A stretch of 64,000 bases of DNA from positions 1 to 64,000 of the forward strand of contig CANRGB010000002.1 of the NCBI GenBank assembly GCA_947630005.1, written 5' to 3'. Below, piece by piece: positions 35,311 to 45,145 of this stretch. The notes below the pieces were generated by a model, which searched no databases, had not been told where the DNA came from, and worked only from the letters and a program-made list of their open reading frames with translations. The position numbers were made by a program, and so were the translations under genes. This stretch comes from an uncultured Lachnospiraceae bacterium (lineage in GTDB: Bacteria; Bacillota; Clostridia; Lachnospirales; Lachnospiraceae). Each line of letters starts with the position of its first letter. Position 1 is the stretch's first letter.

Positions 35311-37623
35311 ATGAACAGGAAGCATCTGTCTGCGCGCCTGCTTGCGGCCGCAATGCTCTTTTTGATCGGCGTCTATGGAGGGAAAACGGCGGGCGTACTT
35401 TCTGTAAATGCCTCCGCGGAAGAGAACGATACAGTGCAGGAGGCGGCCGCCCCCGGGCAGTATGAGGCGTCTGGCGTCCCCGCCGGAGCAGAAGAAACCG
35501 GGACGGCTCTGACGTCGGGAGAAATCCCGTCCGATGAGTATGAGCGGGCCGTCTGGTATGGTTTTTTGCCGCAGGGTCTGGCTTTGGGCGCGGACAAGCC
35601 GGCTACATGGGGTGAGTACTGTACCATGATAGGGAACATGCTGGAGCGCAAAGGGGAAACGCTTGGAGCGCAGTGGAAGGAGCTTGCGGCGCTGGCCCTG
35701 CATTCGGAGCAGGAGATGGTGCGGGATCAGGGATGTTTCGTCCTCTACCGGGCGGCGGAGCTGATGGGGGAAGACCAGAATGACGGAGGTCTGCGCGCTG
35801 TTTCCACAAATCCTCACCTTCTTCCCAGCAATGACGGCTCTTTGTATTCGTGGGATTACCGCGTTTTTACCGGCGAGGGAAATGATGAGTGGATTCAGGA
35901 CGATACCTATGAGGGACTGTTCGGACAGATGAGCTATATCACGGCTGCCGTTATGTTCTGCCAGTTCCGCATAAGCCTCTGCTCTTTTGAGACGCTCTAT
36001 GATACGCAGACCGATATCACGGATCCGCTGACTGTCAGGGAGGCGGCCCTGTCGGTTCTGAGACTTTATGAATGTACGCCTGATGCGGCAAAAGCGTTCT
36101 GGCTTGACAGAATTGAAAAACTTGACGAGAAAGTCCTCTCTGCGGGAGAACCGGAGGAAGTGACCGCGCTGAGGGAACAGATTCTTCACACGGAATCAGG
36201 CATTGTCCGGTCGGACGTCCAGATTCCGGGCCAGACTTATACAGGAACGGCGTATTATGTGTCCAGCAGCGGCAGCGACGACAACGACGGACTTTCGCCG
36301 GAAACCGCGTGGGCCACTCTGGACAAGATCAACCAGACGCCTCTTTTCTACGGGGACGCGGTTTTCTTTGAGCGCGGCGGCACCTATCGCGGAAATCTCT
36401 ACCTGTATGACACGGACGGATATGTCACGCTGTCCGCGTATGGGGAAGGAGAGAAGCCGGTGCTGACTTCCGCCGGGGAGTGCGCGGCCGGTGCGGAGAA
36501 ATGGTCGCTGTGGTATGAGGAAGACGGCGTGAGGATCTGGAAATATTATAAAGACTGTCTGGACTGCGGCCTTATCGTTTTTGACGACGCCCGGGCAGGG
36601 TATAAAGTTGTTGCAGACTGGTCCGGTACGGAATGGATCAACAGGGACGGGACTCCGTTTGACATCGCGGCCTCGCTCACGGAGGATCTGGACTTTTTCT
36701 CGGACGACGGCGGCAGATTTGGCGGAGCCGCGGACTTTTATGTGGGTCCGGGGGGCTCGCCGGAAGATGTGAAATACGGTCCTTTATACCTGCGCTGCGA
36801 CGAGGGAAATCCCGGGGAAGTGTTTGGCTGCGTTGAGCTGTGCACTATGACCGCTCCGGATGAGAGGGACGGCGCTTATGAGGGCACGGTGGCCGACGGA
36901 ATTGACGGAAGCGTGTATGATAATCTGAGCATAAAATATTTCCCGATGGGAGGCGTCTGCATAGGCGGCAGAGACAATATCATTCAGAACTGCGAGATCG
37001 CCTGGGGAGGCGGCTGTGTGCAGTATATGGAAAACGGAAAAATCACCGGTCAGATGGGCGACGCCATCAACGGCTGCGGGCTGGAAAACTGCAGGCTCAC
37101 CGGCAATTATATCCATGATATAGTTTCCTCGCCGCTGATCGTCGAAAGCTGGCGGGACGTGCAGATCAGAGATATCTCCGTCAGCCGGAATCTGATCGAG
37201 CGCACGGGCGGCGGGATCAATATCAATGATAACGAGAATATTTCCTTTGAAAATGTCTCGGTCAATGATAATGTGTTCTATCTCGTGAGCGCTTCCTGGC
37301 CGGGAGAAAGACTTGTCCGCAGCGGCCTGATCGCCGCCGGGGAGTGGACGGCATGTTTTCGCATCCGTGATCCGTACGAGTACACGAACTGTACCTTTTC
37401 CGGCAACGCCATGTATGATCCGCTGATGCTTTTCTATTACTGCGATGTGCCGCTGCCGCAGATGTCGGATAATCTGTATGTGCCGTCGGAGTACACGGCC
37501 GCTTTTGCGAATATAAAATACAACGAGGAGACCGGACCTTACATCCCGGCCCGGATGGAAGAGGCGGAGCATATCGTCAGAGATGTCTTCGGCGATTCCA
37601 CAAGTGAGATAAAAAATGAATAA
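35311..37623 (+). CDS. Secreted right-handed beta-helix protein (pectate-lyase-fold type)
   Basis: Signal peptide; GTAYYVSSSGSDDNDGLSPETAWATLDKIN...; parallel beta-helix-like turns (IIQNCEIAWGGG, GLENCRLTGNYIHDI). Confidence 0.8.
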   Translation: MNRKHLSARLLAAAMLFLIGVYGGKTAGVLSVNASAEENDTVQEAAAPGQYEASGVPAGAEETGTALTSGEIPSDEYERAVWYGFLPQGLALGADKPATWGEYCTMIGNMLERKGETLGAQWKELAALALHSEQEMVRDQGCFVLYRAAELMGEDQNDGGLRAVSTNPHLLPSNDGSLYSWDYRVFTGEGNDEWIQDDTYEGLFGQMSYITAAVMFCQFRISLCSFETLYDTQTDITDPLTVREAALSVLRLYECTPDAAKAFWLDRIEKLDEKVLSAGEPEEVTALREQILHTESGIVRSDVQIPGQTYTGTAYYVSSSGSDDNDGLSPETAWATLDKINQTPLFYGDAVFFERGGTYRGNLYLYDTDGYVTLSAYGEGEKPVLTSAGECAAGAEKWSLWYEEDGVRIWKYYKDCLDCGLIVFDDARAGYKVVADWSGTEWINRDGTPFDIAASLTEDLDFFSDDGGRFGGAADFYVGPGGSPEDVKYGPLYLRCDEGNPGEVFGCVELCTMTAPDERDGAYEGTVADGIDGSVYDNLSIKYFPMGGVCIGGRDNIIQNCEIAWGGGCVQYMENGKITGQMGDAINGCGLENCRLTGNYIHDIVSSPLIVESWRDVQIRDISVSRNLIERTGGGININDNENISFENVSVNDNVFYLVSASWPGERLVRSGLIAAGEWTACFRIRDPYEYTNCTFSGNAMYDPLMLFYYCDVPLPQMSDNLYVPSEYTAAFANIKYNEETGPYIPARMEEAEHIVRDVFGDSTSEIKNE

Positions 37624-37638
37624 AAACGGATAATTTAT

Positions 37639-37673
37639 ATCCCCCCCACCGGCTTGTGGAGGGGATTTTTTTC
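37639..37673 (+). terminator. Intrinsic terminator
   Basis: ATCCCCCCCACcggcttGTGGAGGGGATttttttt. Confidence 0.85.
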
Positions 37674-37765
37674 GGATATAATAAGCGAAAATGCTGCAGG
37701 GAGACTGCTGATTCAGGACGGTTGTCCGCCAGGCGGGCATAGATGTTCAGACAGGAGAAAGAAGA

Positions 37766-39412
37766 ATGAGATTGAAAAGAATTACAGATTTATTGAGCGC
37801 GGCTGCGCGGCCGCATTTTTCAGGTGTCTGCCGGAAGACGGGAGCGGCCGCCCTTTTCTTTATGATGGTGTCGGCGTGTCTGGCATGGGGGTCTGCCCCG
37901 AAGGTGTGGGCGGAGGAGACAAAGGATGAGGTCGTCGTCACGATGCCGCCGTCCTCGGAACCTTCTTCCGGTTTTGATCCGGCGTACGGCTGGGGCGCGG
38001 GCGAGCATGTGCATGAGCCGCTGATTCAGAGCACGCTGGTCCGCACGACGAAGGATCTCGGGATCGAGAACGATCTGGCGACGGAATACGGCTGCAGCGA
38101 GGACGGGCTGACCTGGACTGTAAAGATCCGCGATGATGTCAAATTCACGGACGGGGAGCCTCTGACCGCGGAGGATGTTGCGTTTACGTACAATAACTGC
38201 CGTGACGTCAGCTCGGTCAATGATTTTACGATGCTGAAGGAGGCCGTGGCCGTCGACGATACGACGGTGGAATTTCATATGAACGAACCGTACTCGATCT
38301 GGCCGTACACAATGGCGATCGTGGGCATTGTGCCGGAGCACGCGTACGACGAGAATTACGGCCAGAATCCGATCGGTTCCGGGCGTTACATTATGAAGCA
38401 GTGGGACAGGGGACAGCAGATCATCTTTGAGGCGAATCCGGATTATTACGGCGAGGCCCCGAAGATGAAGAAAGTGACGGTCCTTCTGATGGAGGAGGAC
38501 GCGGCGCTCGCGGCCGCGATGTCCGGCCAGGTGGATGTGGCCCACACGGCGGCTTCCTACGCGGATATGGGAATTGACGGGTACAGTCTTTTCAGCGTGG
38601 AATCCGTGGACAACCGCGGGTTCAACCTTCCGGCCGCGGAACCCGAGGAGATTGACGGGGTTACGTACGGCAACGCGTTTACGGCCGACGTCAATGTGCG
38701 CCGCGCGATCAATCTTGCGATCGACCGGGACGAGATGATCCGGAATGTATTGAACGGCCATGGTTCTGCCGCGTACAGCATCTGCGACAAGATGCCGTGG
38801 TACAACGACGAGGCGGTTACGGAGTATGATCTTGACGCCGCGAAGCAGCTGATGGACGAGGCAGGCTGGACCGAAGGAGAGGACGGCATCCGGGAGAAGG
38901 ACGGAGTGAAGGCCGCGTTCACGCTGATGTTCAGCAATGGGGATTCCGTGCGCCAGGCGCTCGCGGAGGACACGGCGAACCAGCTGAGGGAGCTTGGCAT
39001 CGAGGTGACGACGGAGGGAGTCGGCTGGGATACGGCTTACACCCGCGCGCAGTCGGACGCGCTCGTCTGGGGCTGGGGCGCTCACACGCCGATGGAGCTT
39101 TACAACATTTATCACACGCTGGACGACGGATTTGCGGAGTACTCTCCGTACGCGAACGGGACCGTGGACGATTATATGGATCAGGCGCTGCAGGCGACGG
39201 ATCTGGAGGAATCCTATGAGCTCTGGAAAAAGGCGCAGTGGGACGGCACGACCGGCGTCACGCAGGAGGGAGATATCCCGTGGATCTGGCTGTGCAACAT
39301 TGATCATCTGTACTTTGTGCGCGACGGTCTGAAAATTGCCGATCAGAAAATTCATCCGCACGGACACGGCTGGTCGATCGTCAATAATGTAGATCAGTGG
39401 GAGTGGGAGTAG
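37766..39412 (+). CDS. Peptide/nickel-type ABC transporter substrate-binding protein (SBP family 5)
   Basis: Signal/TM region; DLATEYGCSEDGLTWTVKIRDDVKFTDGEPLTAEDVAFTYN; VRRAINLAIDRDEMI; HPHGHGW C-terminus. Confidence 0.9.
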   Translation: MRLKRITDLLSAAARPHFSGVCRKTGAAALFFMMVSACLAWGSAPKVWAEETKDEVVVTMPPSSEPSSGFDPAYGWGAGEHVHEPLIQSTLVRTTKDLGIENDLATEYGCSEDGLTWTVKIRDDVKFTDGEPLTAEDVAFTYNNCRDVSSVNDFTMLKEAVAVDDTTVEFHMNEPYSIWPYTMAIVGIVPEHAYDENYGQNPIGSGRYIMKQWDRGQQIIFEANPDYYGEAPKMKKVTVLLMEEDAALAAAMSGQVDVAHTAASYADMGIDGYSLFSVESVDNRGFNLPAAEPEEIDGVTYGNAFTADVNVRRAINLAIDRDEMIRNVLNGHGSAAYSICDKMPWYNDEAVTEYDLDAAKQLMDEAGWTEGEDGIREKDGVKAAFTLMFSNGDSVRQALAEDTANQLRELGIEVTTEGVGWDTAYTRAQSDALVWGWGAHTPMELYNIYHTLDDGFAEYSPYANGTVDDYMDQALQATDLEESYELWKKAQWDGTTGVTQEGDIPWIWLCNIDHLYFVRDGLKIADQKIHPHGHGWSIVNNVDQWEWE

Positions 39413-39455
39413 GATTTTACTTGGATAAAAAATTTTCAGTGAATAGGAGAGAACT

Positions 39456-40451
39456 TTGTTGAAGCATAATCTGTGGTTTGCCGGAAAGAGCTTTCTGCGC
39501 ATGATTCTGCTGCTGATCGCGGTGAGCATTGCGACCTTCGCGCTGGTCTCGGTCTCGCCGATCGATCCGCTGCAGGCGAATGTGGGACAGGCGGCTCTGG
39601 GTTCGATGAGTGAGGAACAAAAGGAAAAACTGCGTTCGTACTGGGGGGTGGACACACCCCCTGCCGAACGTTATATAAACTGGGCAAAAGACGCGGCGAG
39701 AGGCGACATGGGAACCTCCCTGCTTTACCGTCAGCCCGTCATGGATGTGATAAAAGTCAAGCTGGCGAACTCGCTGTTTCTGCTTGCGCTGGCCTGGCTG
39801 ATATCCGGGGCGCTCGGCTTTGCGCTCGGCGTTCTGGCCGGGATTTTCCGGGGAAGTCCCGCGGATAAGGCGATCAAGGGCTACTGCCTTGTAATCGCGA
39901 GCACGCCGGCGTTCTGGCTGGCCCTGCTTTTGCTGATCGTCTTTGGCGTCTGGCTGAAGGTGCTGCCGATCGGACTGAGCGTGCCGATCGGGATGGAGGC
40001 GCAGGACGTCACGTTTCTGGACCGGGCGCGCCACGCGGTCCTTCCGGCGGTGACTTTAAGCATCACGGGCGTCTCCAATATCGCGCTGCATACGCGGGAG
40101 AAGATGATTGACATCATGGAGAGCGATTACGTCCTCTTTGCGCGCGCGAGGGGAGAGAGCCTCCGGGATATCGTGCGCGGCCATGCTCTGCGCAACGTGC
40201 TGCTTCCCGCGATGACGCTGCAGTTCGCGTCGATCAGCGAGATCATCGGCGGCTCGGTGCTGGTGGAGCAGGTTTTCTCCTATCCGGGTCTGGGGCAGGC
40301 GGCCGTCACAGCCGGGACAGGCAGCGACGTTCCGCTGCTGATGGGTATCACACTGATCACGGCAGCTATCGTATTTCTCGGTAATTTTATCGCCAATCTG
40401 CTGTACGGCGTGGTGGATCCGCGCATCCGGAGGGGAGGGCGCGAGGGATGA
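39456..40451 (+). CDS. Peptide/nickel-type ABC transporter permease (DppB/NikB-like)
   Basis: FLRMILLLIAVSIATFALVSVSPIDPL...; EAA-like REKMIDIMESDYVLFARARGESLRDIVRGHALRNVLLP. Confidence 0.92.
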   Translation: MLKHNLWFAGKSFLRMILLLIAVSIATFALVSVSPIDPLQANVGQAALGSMSEEQKEKLRSYWGVDTPPAERYINWAKDAARGDMGTSLLYRQPVMDVIKVKLANSLFLLALAWLISGALGFALGVLAGIFRGSPADKAIKGYCLVIASTPAFWLALLLLIVFGVWLKVLPIGLSVPIGMEAQDVTFLDRARHAVLPAVTLSITGVSNIALHTREKMIDIMESDYVLFARARGESLRDIVRGHALRNVLLPAMTLQFASISEIIGGSVLVEQVFSYPGLGQAAVTAGTGSDVPLLMGITLITAAIVFLGNFIANLLYGVVDPRIRRGGREG

Positions 40452-40530
40452 ATCAGTATGCAGAATGGAGAGAACTGCGCCGTGAAATAAGGAACGGCGG
40501 GTTTATGTATCTGGCGGAAAGGGAACGGAG

Positions 40531-41382
40531 GTGCAGGATTTGAAAGAGAGCGGAAAACGTTTCGGATGGAACCAGAGACAGCGCGCCAGGCTTCTGCTTG
40601 TTTTCTCCGTTTTATTTCTCGTGACGGTCGCTGCCGCGGGGTATTTCTGCCGCGACGCGTCGATGGTGACGGATTTCTCCCGGAAGAACCTGGCGCCCTG
40701 TTTCGCGTATCCGTTTGGCACGGACTGGATGGGACGGAATATGTTTTACCGGACGCTGACCGGACTCTCGATGAGTATTCTGATCGGCGTCAGCGCGGCG
40801 GCGGTCAGCGCGGTCATGGCGCTCATTCTTGGAATCGCGGCGGCGGCGCTCGGAAAGCGGGCGGACTCTGTGATCAGCTTTCTGATCGATATGGTCATGG
40901 GAATTCCGCATATTCTGCTGCTGATCCTGATCTCCTATGCCTGCGGCAAGGGCTTAAAAGGCGTGATCGTCGGCGTGGCGCTGACTCACTGGACTTCGCT
41001 CGCGCGGCTGATCCGCGGCGAGGTGCTGCAGCTGAAGGAGAGCGAGTATATTCAGATTGCGGAGCGGCTCGGTCACAGCAAACTGCAGGTGGCGGCAAAG
41101 CATATGCTGCCGCATCTTTTTCCGCAGTTTGTCGTGGGCCTGGTGCTGATGTTCCCGCACGCGATTCTGCATGAGTCCAGCGTGACGTTCCTCGGCATGG
41201 GACTGTCGTCGGAGCAGCCCGCGATCGGCGTGATTCTCTCGGAGAGTATGCGCTATCTGATCATGGGAGAGTGGTGGCTGGCGCTGCTGCCCGGGATCAT
41301 GCTGGTGCTGACGGTGGTGCTGTTCGATCTGGGCGGGACAAGCCTGAGACGGCTGCTGGATCCGAACAGTGTGCACGAATAA
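40531..41382 (+). CDS. Peptide/nickel-type ABC transporter permease (DppC/NikC-like)
   Basis: CFAYPFGTDWMGRNMFYRTLTGLSMSILIGV; EYIQIAERLGHSKLQVAAKHMLPHLFPQFVV. Confidence 0.92.
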   Translation: MQDLKESGKRFGWNQRQRARLLLVFSVLFLVTVAAAGYFCRDASMVTDFSRKNLAPCFAYPFGTDWMGRNMFYRTLTGLSMSILIGVSAAAVSAVMALILGIAAAALGKRADSVISFLIDMVMGIPHILLLILISYACGKGLKGVIVGVALTHWTSLARLIRGEVLQLKESEYIQIAERLGHSKLQVAAKHMLPHLFPQFVVGLVLMFPHAILHESSVTFLGMGLSSEQPAIGVILSESMRYLIMGEWWLALLPGIMLVLTVVLFDLGGTSLRRLLDPNSVHE

Positions 41383-41407
41383 AAACAGACAGGCCGAACC
41401 GTTTTCA

Positions 41408-41440
41408 GGACAAGTGACAGATAACGGGAATCGAACCCGT
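41408..41440 (-). other. tRNA T-arm-like sequence (possible degenerate tRNA 3' fragment)
   Basis: Minus strand ...GGAGACGGG-TTCGATT-CCCGTTATCTGTCAC: 5-bp stem closing a canonical TTCGATT loop; no complementary 5' acceptor nearby. Confidence 0.3.
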
Positions 41441-41482
41441 CTCCTGCCGGGAGAGACTTTTGATGAAATGGAGGTGTGGATT

Positions 41483-42514
41483 TTGAGCTGTACAAATAAA
41501 CGTCATATCCTTGAGATTGATGAACTTTCCGTCTCGTTTCTCCAGTATGAGAACAGCCGCAGCAGCCGGCAGATCGAGCTTCCGGTGATCTCGAAGCTGT
41601 CGGTCTCGGTTCATGAGGGGGAGATTGTCGCGGTCGTGGGGTCGAGCGGTTCCGGAAAGAGCCTGCTCGCGCACGCGATTCTCGGCATGCTTCCCTACAA
41701 CGCGCGGACCGGGGGGAAGATCTACTTTAACGGGGAACTGCTGACGCCGGAAAAAATCCGTGAATACCGCGGCGGACGCATCGCGTTTGTGCCGCAGAGC
41801 ACGACGTATCTCGATCCTCTGATGAAGGTTGGGGAGCAGGTGAGAGGCGGACGGAACAGCTCCGGCGGGAAGGATTCCGGGCGGGGCGGCCGTCCCTCGG
41901 GAGGCAGGCGGAACGACCCGGAGAGACGGAAAAAGCAGCGGGCGCTTTTTGCGCGGTACGGGCTGAGTGAGGAGACGGACGCGAAGTATCCGTTCGAGTG
42001 TTCCGGCGGAATGACGCGCCGCGTACTGCTGACCTCAGCTCTGATGGGGAACCCGGAACTGATCATCGCGGACGAGCCGACACCGGGCATGGATCTGGCG
42101 CTGGCGAAGAAATCCATGGAAGATTTCCGCGCGTTTGCCGATGAGGGAAAAGGCGTGCTGCTGATCACGCACGATATCGAGCTGGCACTGGAAGTCGCCG
42201 ACCGCATCGCGGTATTCTACGCGGGGACGACGATCGAGGAAGCGCCCGTTTCGGATTTCGCGTCGGAACAGCTGCTCCGCCATCCGTATACCAGGGCGCT
42301 GTGGCGCGCGATGCCGCAGAACGGATTCCAGCCGCTTCCCGGCACACAGCCGTACGTGAAGGATATGCCCGCAGGCTGCCCGTTCGGACCGCGGTGCGAG
42401 AACTATTCGCGGGAGTGCGCGGGGGAGATCCCGATGCAGCGTGTGGGGTGCGGCACGGTGCGGTGCGTGAAATATCACGGGGAACCGCTGGCGGTGCATG
42501 AGCATCACGCGTGA
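41483..42514 (+). CDS. Peptide/nickel-type ABC transporter ATP-binding protein (DppD/NikD-like)
   Basis: VVGSSGSGKSLLAHAILGMLPYNA, ECSGGMTRRVLLTSALMGNPELIIADEPTPGMD; TTG start after GGAGGTG preferred over the upstream ORF start. Confidence 0.9.
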   Translation: MSCTNKRHILEIDELSVSFLQYENSRSSRQIELPVISKLSVSVHEGEIVAVVGSSGSGKSLLAHAILGMLPYNARTGGKIYFNGELLTPEKIREYRGGRIAFVPQSTTYLDPLMKVGEQVRGGRNSSGGKDSGRGGRPSGGRRNDPERRKKQRALFARYGLSEETDAKYPFECSGGMTRRVLLTSALMGNPELIIADEPTPGMDLALAKKSMEDFRAFADEGKGVLLITHDIELALEVADRIAVFYAGTTIEEAPVSDFASEQLLRHPYTRALWRAMPQNGFQPLPGTQPYVKDMPAGCPFGPRCENYSRECAGEIPMQRVGCGTVRCVKYHGEPLAVHEHHA

Positions 42515-42548
42515 AAGCAATAATCACATAACACGGAGGGAAAGCGGT

Positions 42549-43145
42549 ATGCTGCTCGAAGGAAAAAATCTTACGTTTGCGTACGACAGGAAAAAAGGAA
42601 ATATTCTGACGAACGTCAGTCTTCGGATCGACAGCAGGGAGCCGGCGGCGATCGTCGGGCCGAGCGGTTTCGGCAAGACGACGCTGTGCAAGATCCTGAG
42701 CGGCTATCTGCGGCCGCAGGCCGGCGAGGTGCTTCTGGACGGAAAGCCGCTTCCGAAGAAAGGCTGCTGTCCGGTGCAGATGGTCTGGCAGAATCCGGAG
42801 CGCGCGGTAAATCCGCGCCTCAGAATGCGGGCGACGCTTGCGGACGGACAGCAGATCGAGGACCGGATCATCCGGGAGCTCGGGATCGAGGAGGACTGGA
42901 TGAACCGCTATCCGCAGGAACTCTCCGGCGGAGAGCTTCAGAGGTTCTGCATCGCCCGCGCGCTCGGCCGGGACACAAAATTTCTGATCGCCGATGAGAT
43001 CAGCACGATGCTTGATATGATCACGCAGAGCCAGATCTGGAACTTTCTGCTCAAAGAGACGAAGGAGCGCGGAATCGGTCTGATCGTTATCTCGCACAGC
43101 GAGGCCCTGCTGTCGAGGGTGGCCGGGAGGCGGCTGACGTTTTAA
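42549..43145 (+). CDS. Peptide/nickel-type ABC transporter ATP-binding protein (DppF/NikE-like)
   Basis: IVGPSGFGKTTLCKILSGYLRP, ELSGGELQRFCIARALG, FLIADEISTMLDMITQ. Confidence 0.9.
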   Translation: MLLEGKNLTFAYDRKKGNILTNVSLRIDSREPAAIVGPSGFGKTTLCKILSGYLRPQAGEVLLDGKPLPKKGCCPVQMVWQNPERAVNPRLRMRATLADGQQIEDRIIRELGIEEDWMNRYPQELSGGELQRFCIARALGRDTKFLIADEISTMLDMITQSQIWNFLLKETKERGIGLIVISHSEALLSRVAGRRLTF

Positions 43146-43310
43146 ACTCATGGCGCGGCAGGGCGGACATGATTTTTCCGTCGTACACTGTGTAGGGTAT
43201 CGCCTCCAAATTTCAGTCACATCCATGGATTTTCATCCGTCAGATTAAAGTATACAATAAAACAGAATAGGGTGTATAATTCTGAATAAATATCAACGGA
43301 GGGTTTTATT

Positions 43311-44348
43311 ATGTTAAATGCAAAAGAAAACATGCGTGAATGTATCAAAAAAGGCGGAAAACCGGAGCGTTTTGTAAATCAGTATGAGGCGGTGCAGCTT
43401 CTCTTTGATCCGCACACGATCCATGACGCGCTGTTAAAGCCGGGCGATCTTCTGGTAAAGAACGCGTGGGGCGTCTACAACTCCTTCCCGGCAGGAACGC
43501 CGGGACAGTTCCCTGTACAGGACGACGCGCATCTTCTGATCAAGGACATCGAGCACTGGCAGGATTACGTAAAAGCTCCGTCGCTTGACTTCCCGCAGGC
43601 GGAATGGGACATGATGAAGGCCGTGTACGACGGCGTGGACGGGACGAAATCCTACAAAGCGACTTTTATCGCTCCCGGTCTGTTTGAGCAGTGCCATCAC
43701 TTCCTCCGCATCGAGGAGGCGCTCGTCAACCTGTATGAGTATCCGGACGAGATGCACGATCTGATCAAATATCTGACCGAGTGGGAAATGAAGCTCGCGG
43801 AACTGATCTGCACGAACCTGAAGCCGGACGCGATCTTCCATCACGACGACTGGGGAAGCGCGAACAGTACGTTCATGTCGGCGGATATGTTTGAGGACTT
43901 CTACAAGGATTCGTACAAGGAAATCTACAAATATTATCATGACCACGGCGTTGAGCTGATCTTCCATCATTCCGACAGCTATGCCGCGACGCTGGTTCCG
44001 GATATGATCGAGATGGGAATCGACGTATGGCAGGGCGCGATCTGGTCCAACGATATTCCGTCCCTCATCAAGAAATACGGCGGAGATATCACCATCATGG
44101 GCGGCATCGACAACAAATTCATGGATTTTGAAGGCTGGACGGATGAGGATACGAGAAAGGCCTCCACAATGGTCATGGAAGCCTGCGGCATGAATTACTT
44201 CATCCCGTGCATCGCGCAGGGCGGTCCGGGAAGCGTATTCCCGGGAGCATACCTCTCCATGTGCAATAACATTGATAAATACAACGAGGAGAAACTTGGA
44301 ATGCCGATGTTCGACGGATTCCGTCTGCCGCATCAGATCATGTTCTAG
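43311..44348 (+). CDS. Uroporphyrinogen decarboxylase (URO-D)-family protein
   Basis: URO-D-like barrel motifs: IFHHDDWGSANSTFMSADMFEDFYKDSYKEIYKYYHDHGVELIFHHSDSYAATLVPDMIEMGIDVWQG; IMGGIDNK. Confidence 0.8.
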   Translation: MLNAKENMRECIKKGGKPERFVNQYEAVQLLFDPHTIHDALLKPGDLLVKNAWGVYNSFPAGTPGQFPVQDDAHLLIKDIEHWQDYVKAPSLDFPQAEWDMMKAVYDGVDGTKSYKATFIAPGLFEQCHHFLRIEEALVNLYEYPDEMHDLIKYLTEWEMKLAELICTNLKPDAIFHHDDWGSANSTFMSADMFEDFYKDSYKEIYKYYHDHGVELIFHHSDSYAATLVPDMIEMGIDVWQGAIWSNDIPSLIKKYGGDITIMGGIDNKFMDFEGWTDEDTRKASTMVMEACGMNYFIPCIAQGGPGSVFPGAYLSMCNNIDKYNEEKLGMPMFDGFRLPHQIMF

Positions 44349-44570
44349 GGTTCTCTGCCGGCGGCGCGGGAGCGCACCCGAACCCGGGAACCGTATCAGA
44401 CGGACTCGGATCAATGTCAGATTTTCTTTTGCCTCATACTTTATAATACAGGAGCCGCGCCGTAAGACGCATCATCGCCCGCGGGCCGCGGGGAAGCATC
44501 CGTGAATCCTGCTGCGATGATCAGGAAGCGGCGCTCCTGTGAAACTGCCTGGAGTGTGAGGTGAAGCAGT

Positions 44571-44873
44571 ATGACACTCGAAACAATTGCCGCAAAAGAA
44601 CTGGACTGGTATATCGAGGACGGCGGCTACTGGATCATAGATCTGAGGTCGGAGGAAGAGTACCGGGAGAGACATATCAAAGGAGCGGTCAACATTCCGC
44701 AGGACGAGCTGAAAGCGGGCCGGTATATTCCGCAGCACATGCCGCTGATTCTGTACTGTGAACGCGGTTCGCGCAGCATGGCGGCGGCGAAAAGTCTCGC
44801 GGAGAAGGGATACCGGGTCATATCGGTCGTAGGCGGGATCCGGGCGTACCGCGGAAAATATCTTGTCGCATAA
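44571..44873 (+). CDS. Rhodanese-like domain protein
   Basis: YWIIDLRSEEEYRERHIKGAVNIPQDEL...LILYCERGSRSMAAAKSLAEKGYRVISVVGGI. Confidence 0.92.
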   Translation: MTLETIAAKELDWYIEDGGYWIIDLRSEEEYRERHIKGAVNIPQDELKAGRYIPQHMPLILYCERGSRSMAAAKSLAEKGYRVISVVGGIRAYRGKYLVA

Positions 44874-44929
44874 AAAACCGATGCGGCGGCGTACGCCTGC
44901 TCATATCTGGTGTAATACAGAGATTTAAG

Positions 44930-44970
44930 CAAGCAGCACCTTTGCTTTTCGGCGCGGGGTGCTGCTGTCT
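44930..44970 (+). terminator. Intrinsic terminator after rhodanese gene
   Basis: AAGCAGCACCtttgcttttcggcgcgGGGTGCTGCTgtctt. Confidence 0.75.
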
Positions 44971-45026
44971 TATGCGCAGGCCCGGGTAGGGAAATCAGCT
45001 GCTGACGCAGCATGCGGGCCGCCCGC
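44971..45026 (-). repeat. REP-like palindromic element, fourth locus (inverted orientation)
   Basis: TATGCGCAGGCCCGGGTAGGGAAATCAGCTGCTGACGCAGCATGCGGGCCGCCCGCA. Confidence 0.82.
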
Positions 45027-45145
45027 AATTTCTGTCTCAAATCATTTTGACAACTCCGAAGTACAAAGATATAATACGGGAAAAACACGGTTACAGGACA
45101 GAGCAAATATCCGGTGACGTTCATAAAAAGAAAAGGAGACAGATC

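Noticed and set aside
37820-39655. 611-aa minus-strand ORF opposite the peptide/nickel SBP gene
   Set aside because: Arg/His/Val-rich antisense translation of a conserved gene; a long open frame is expected from the codon bias.
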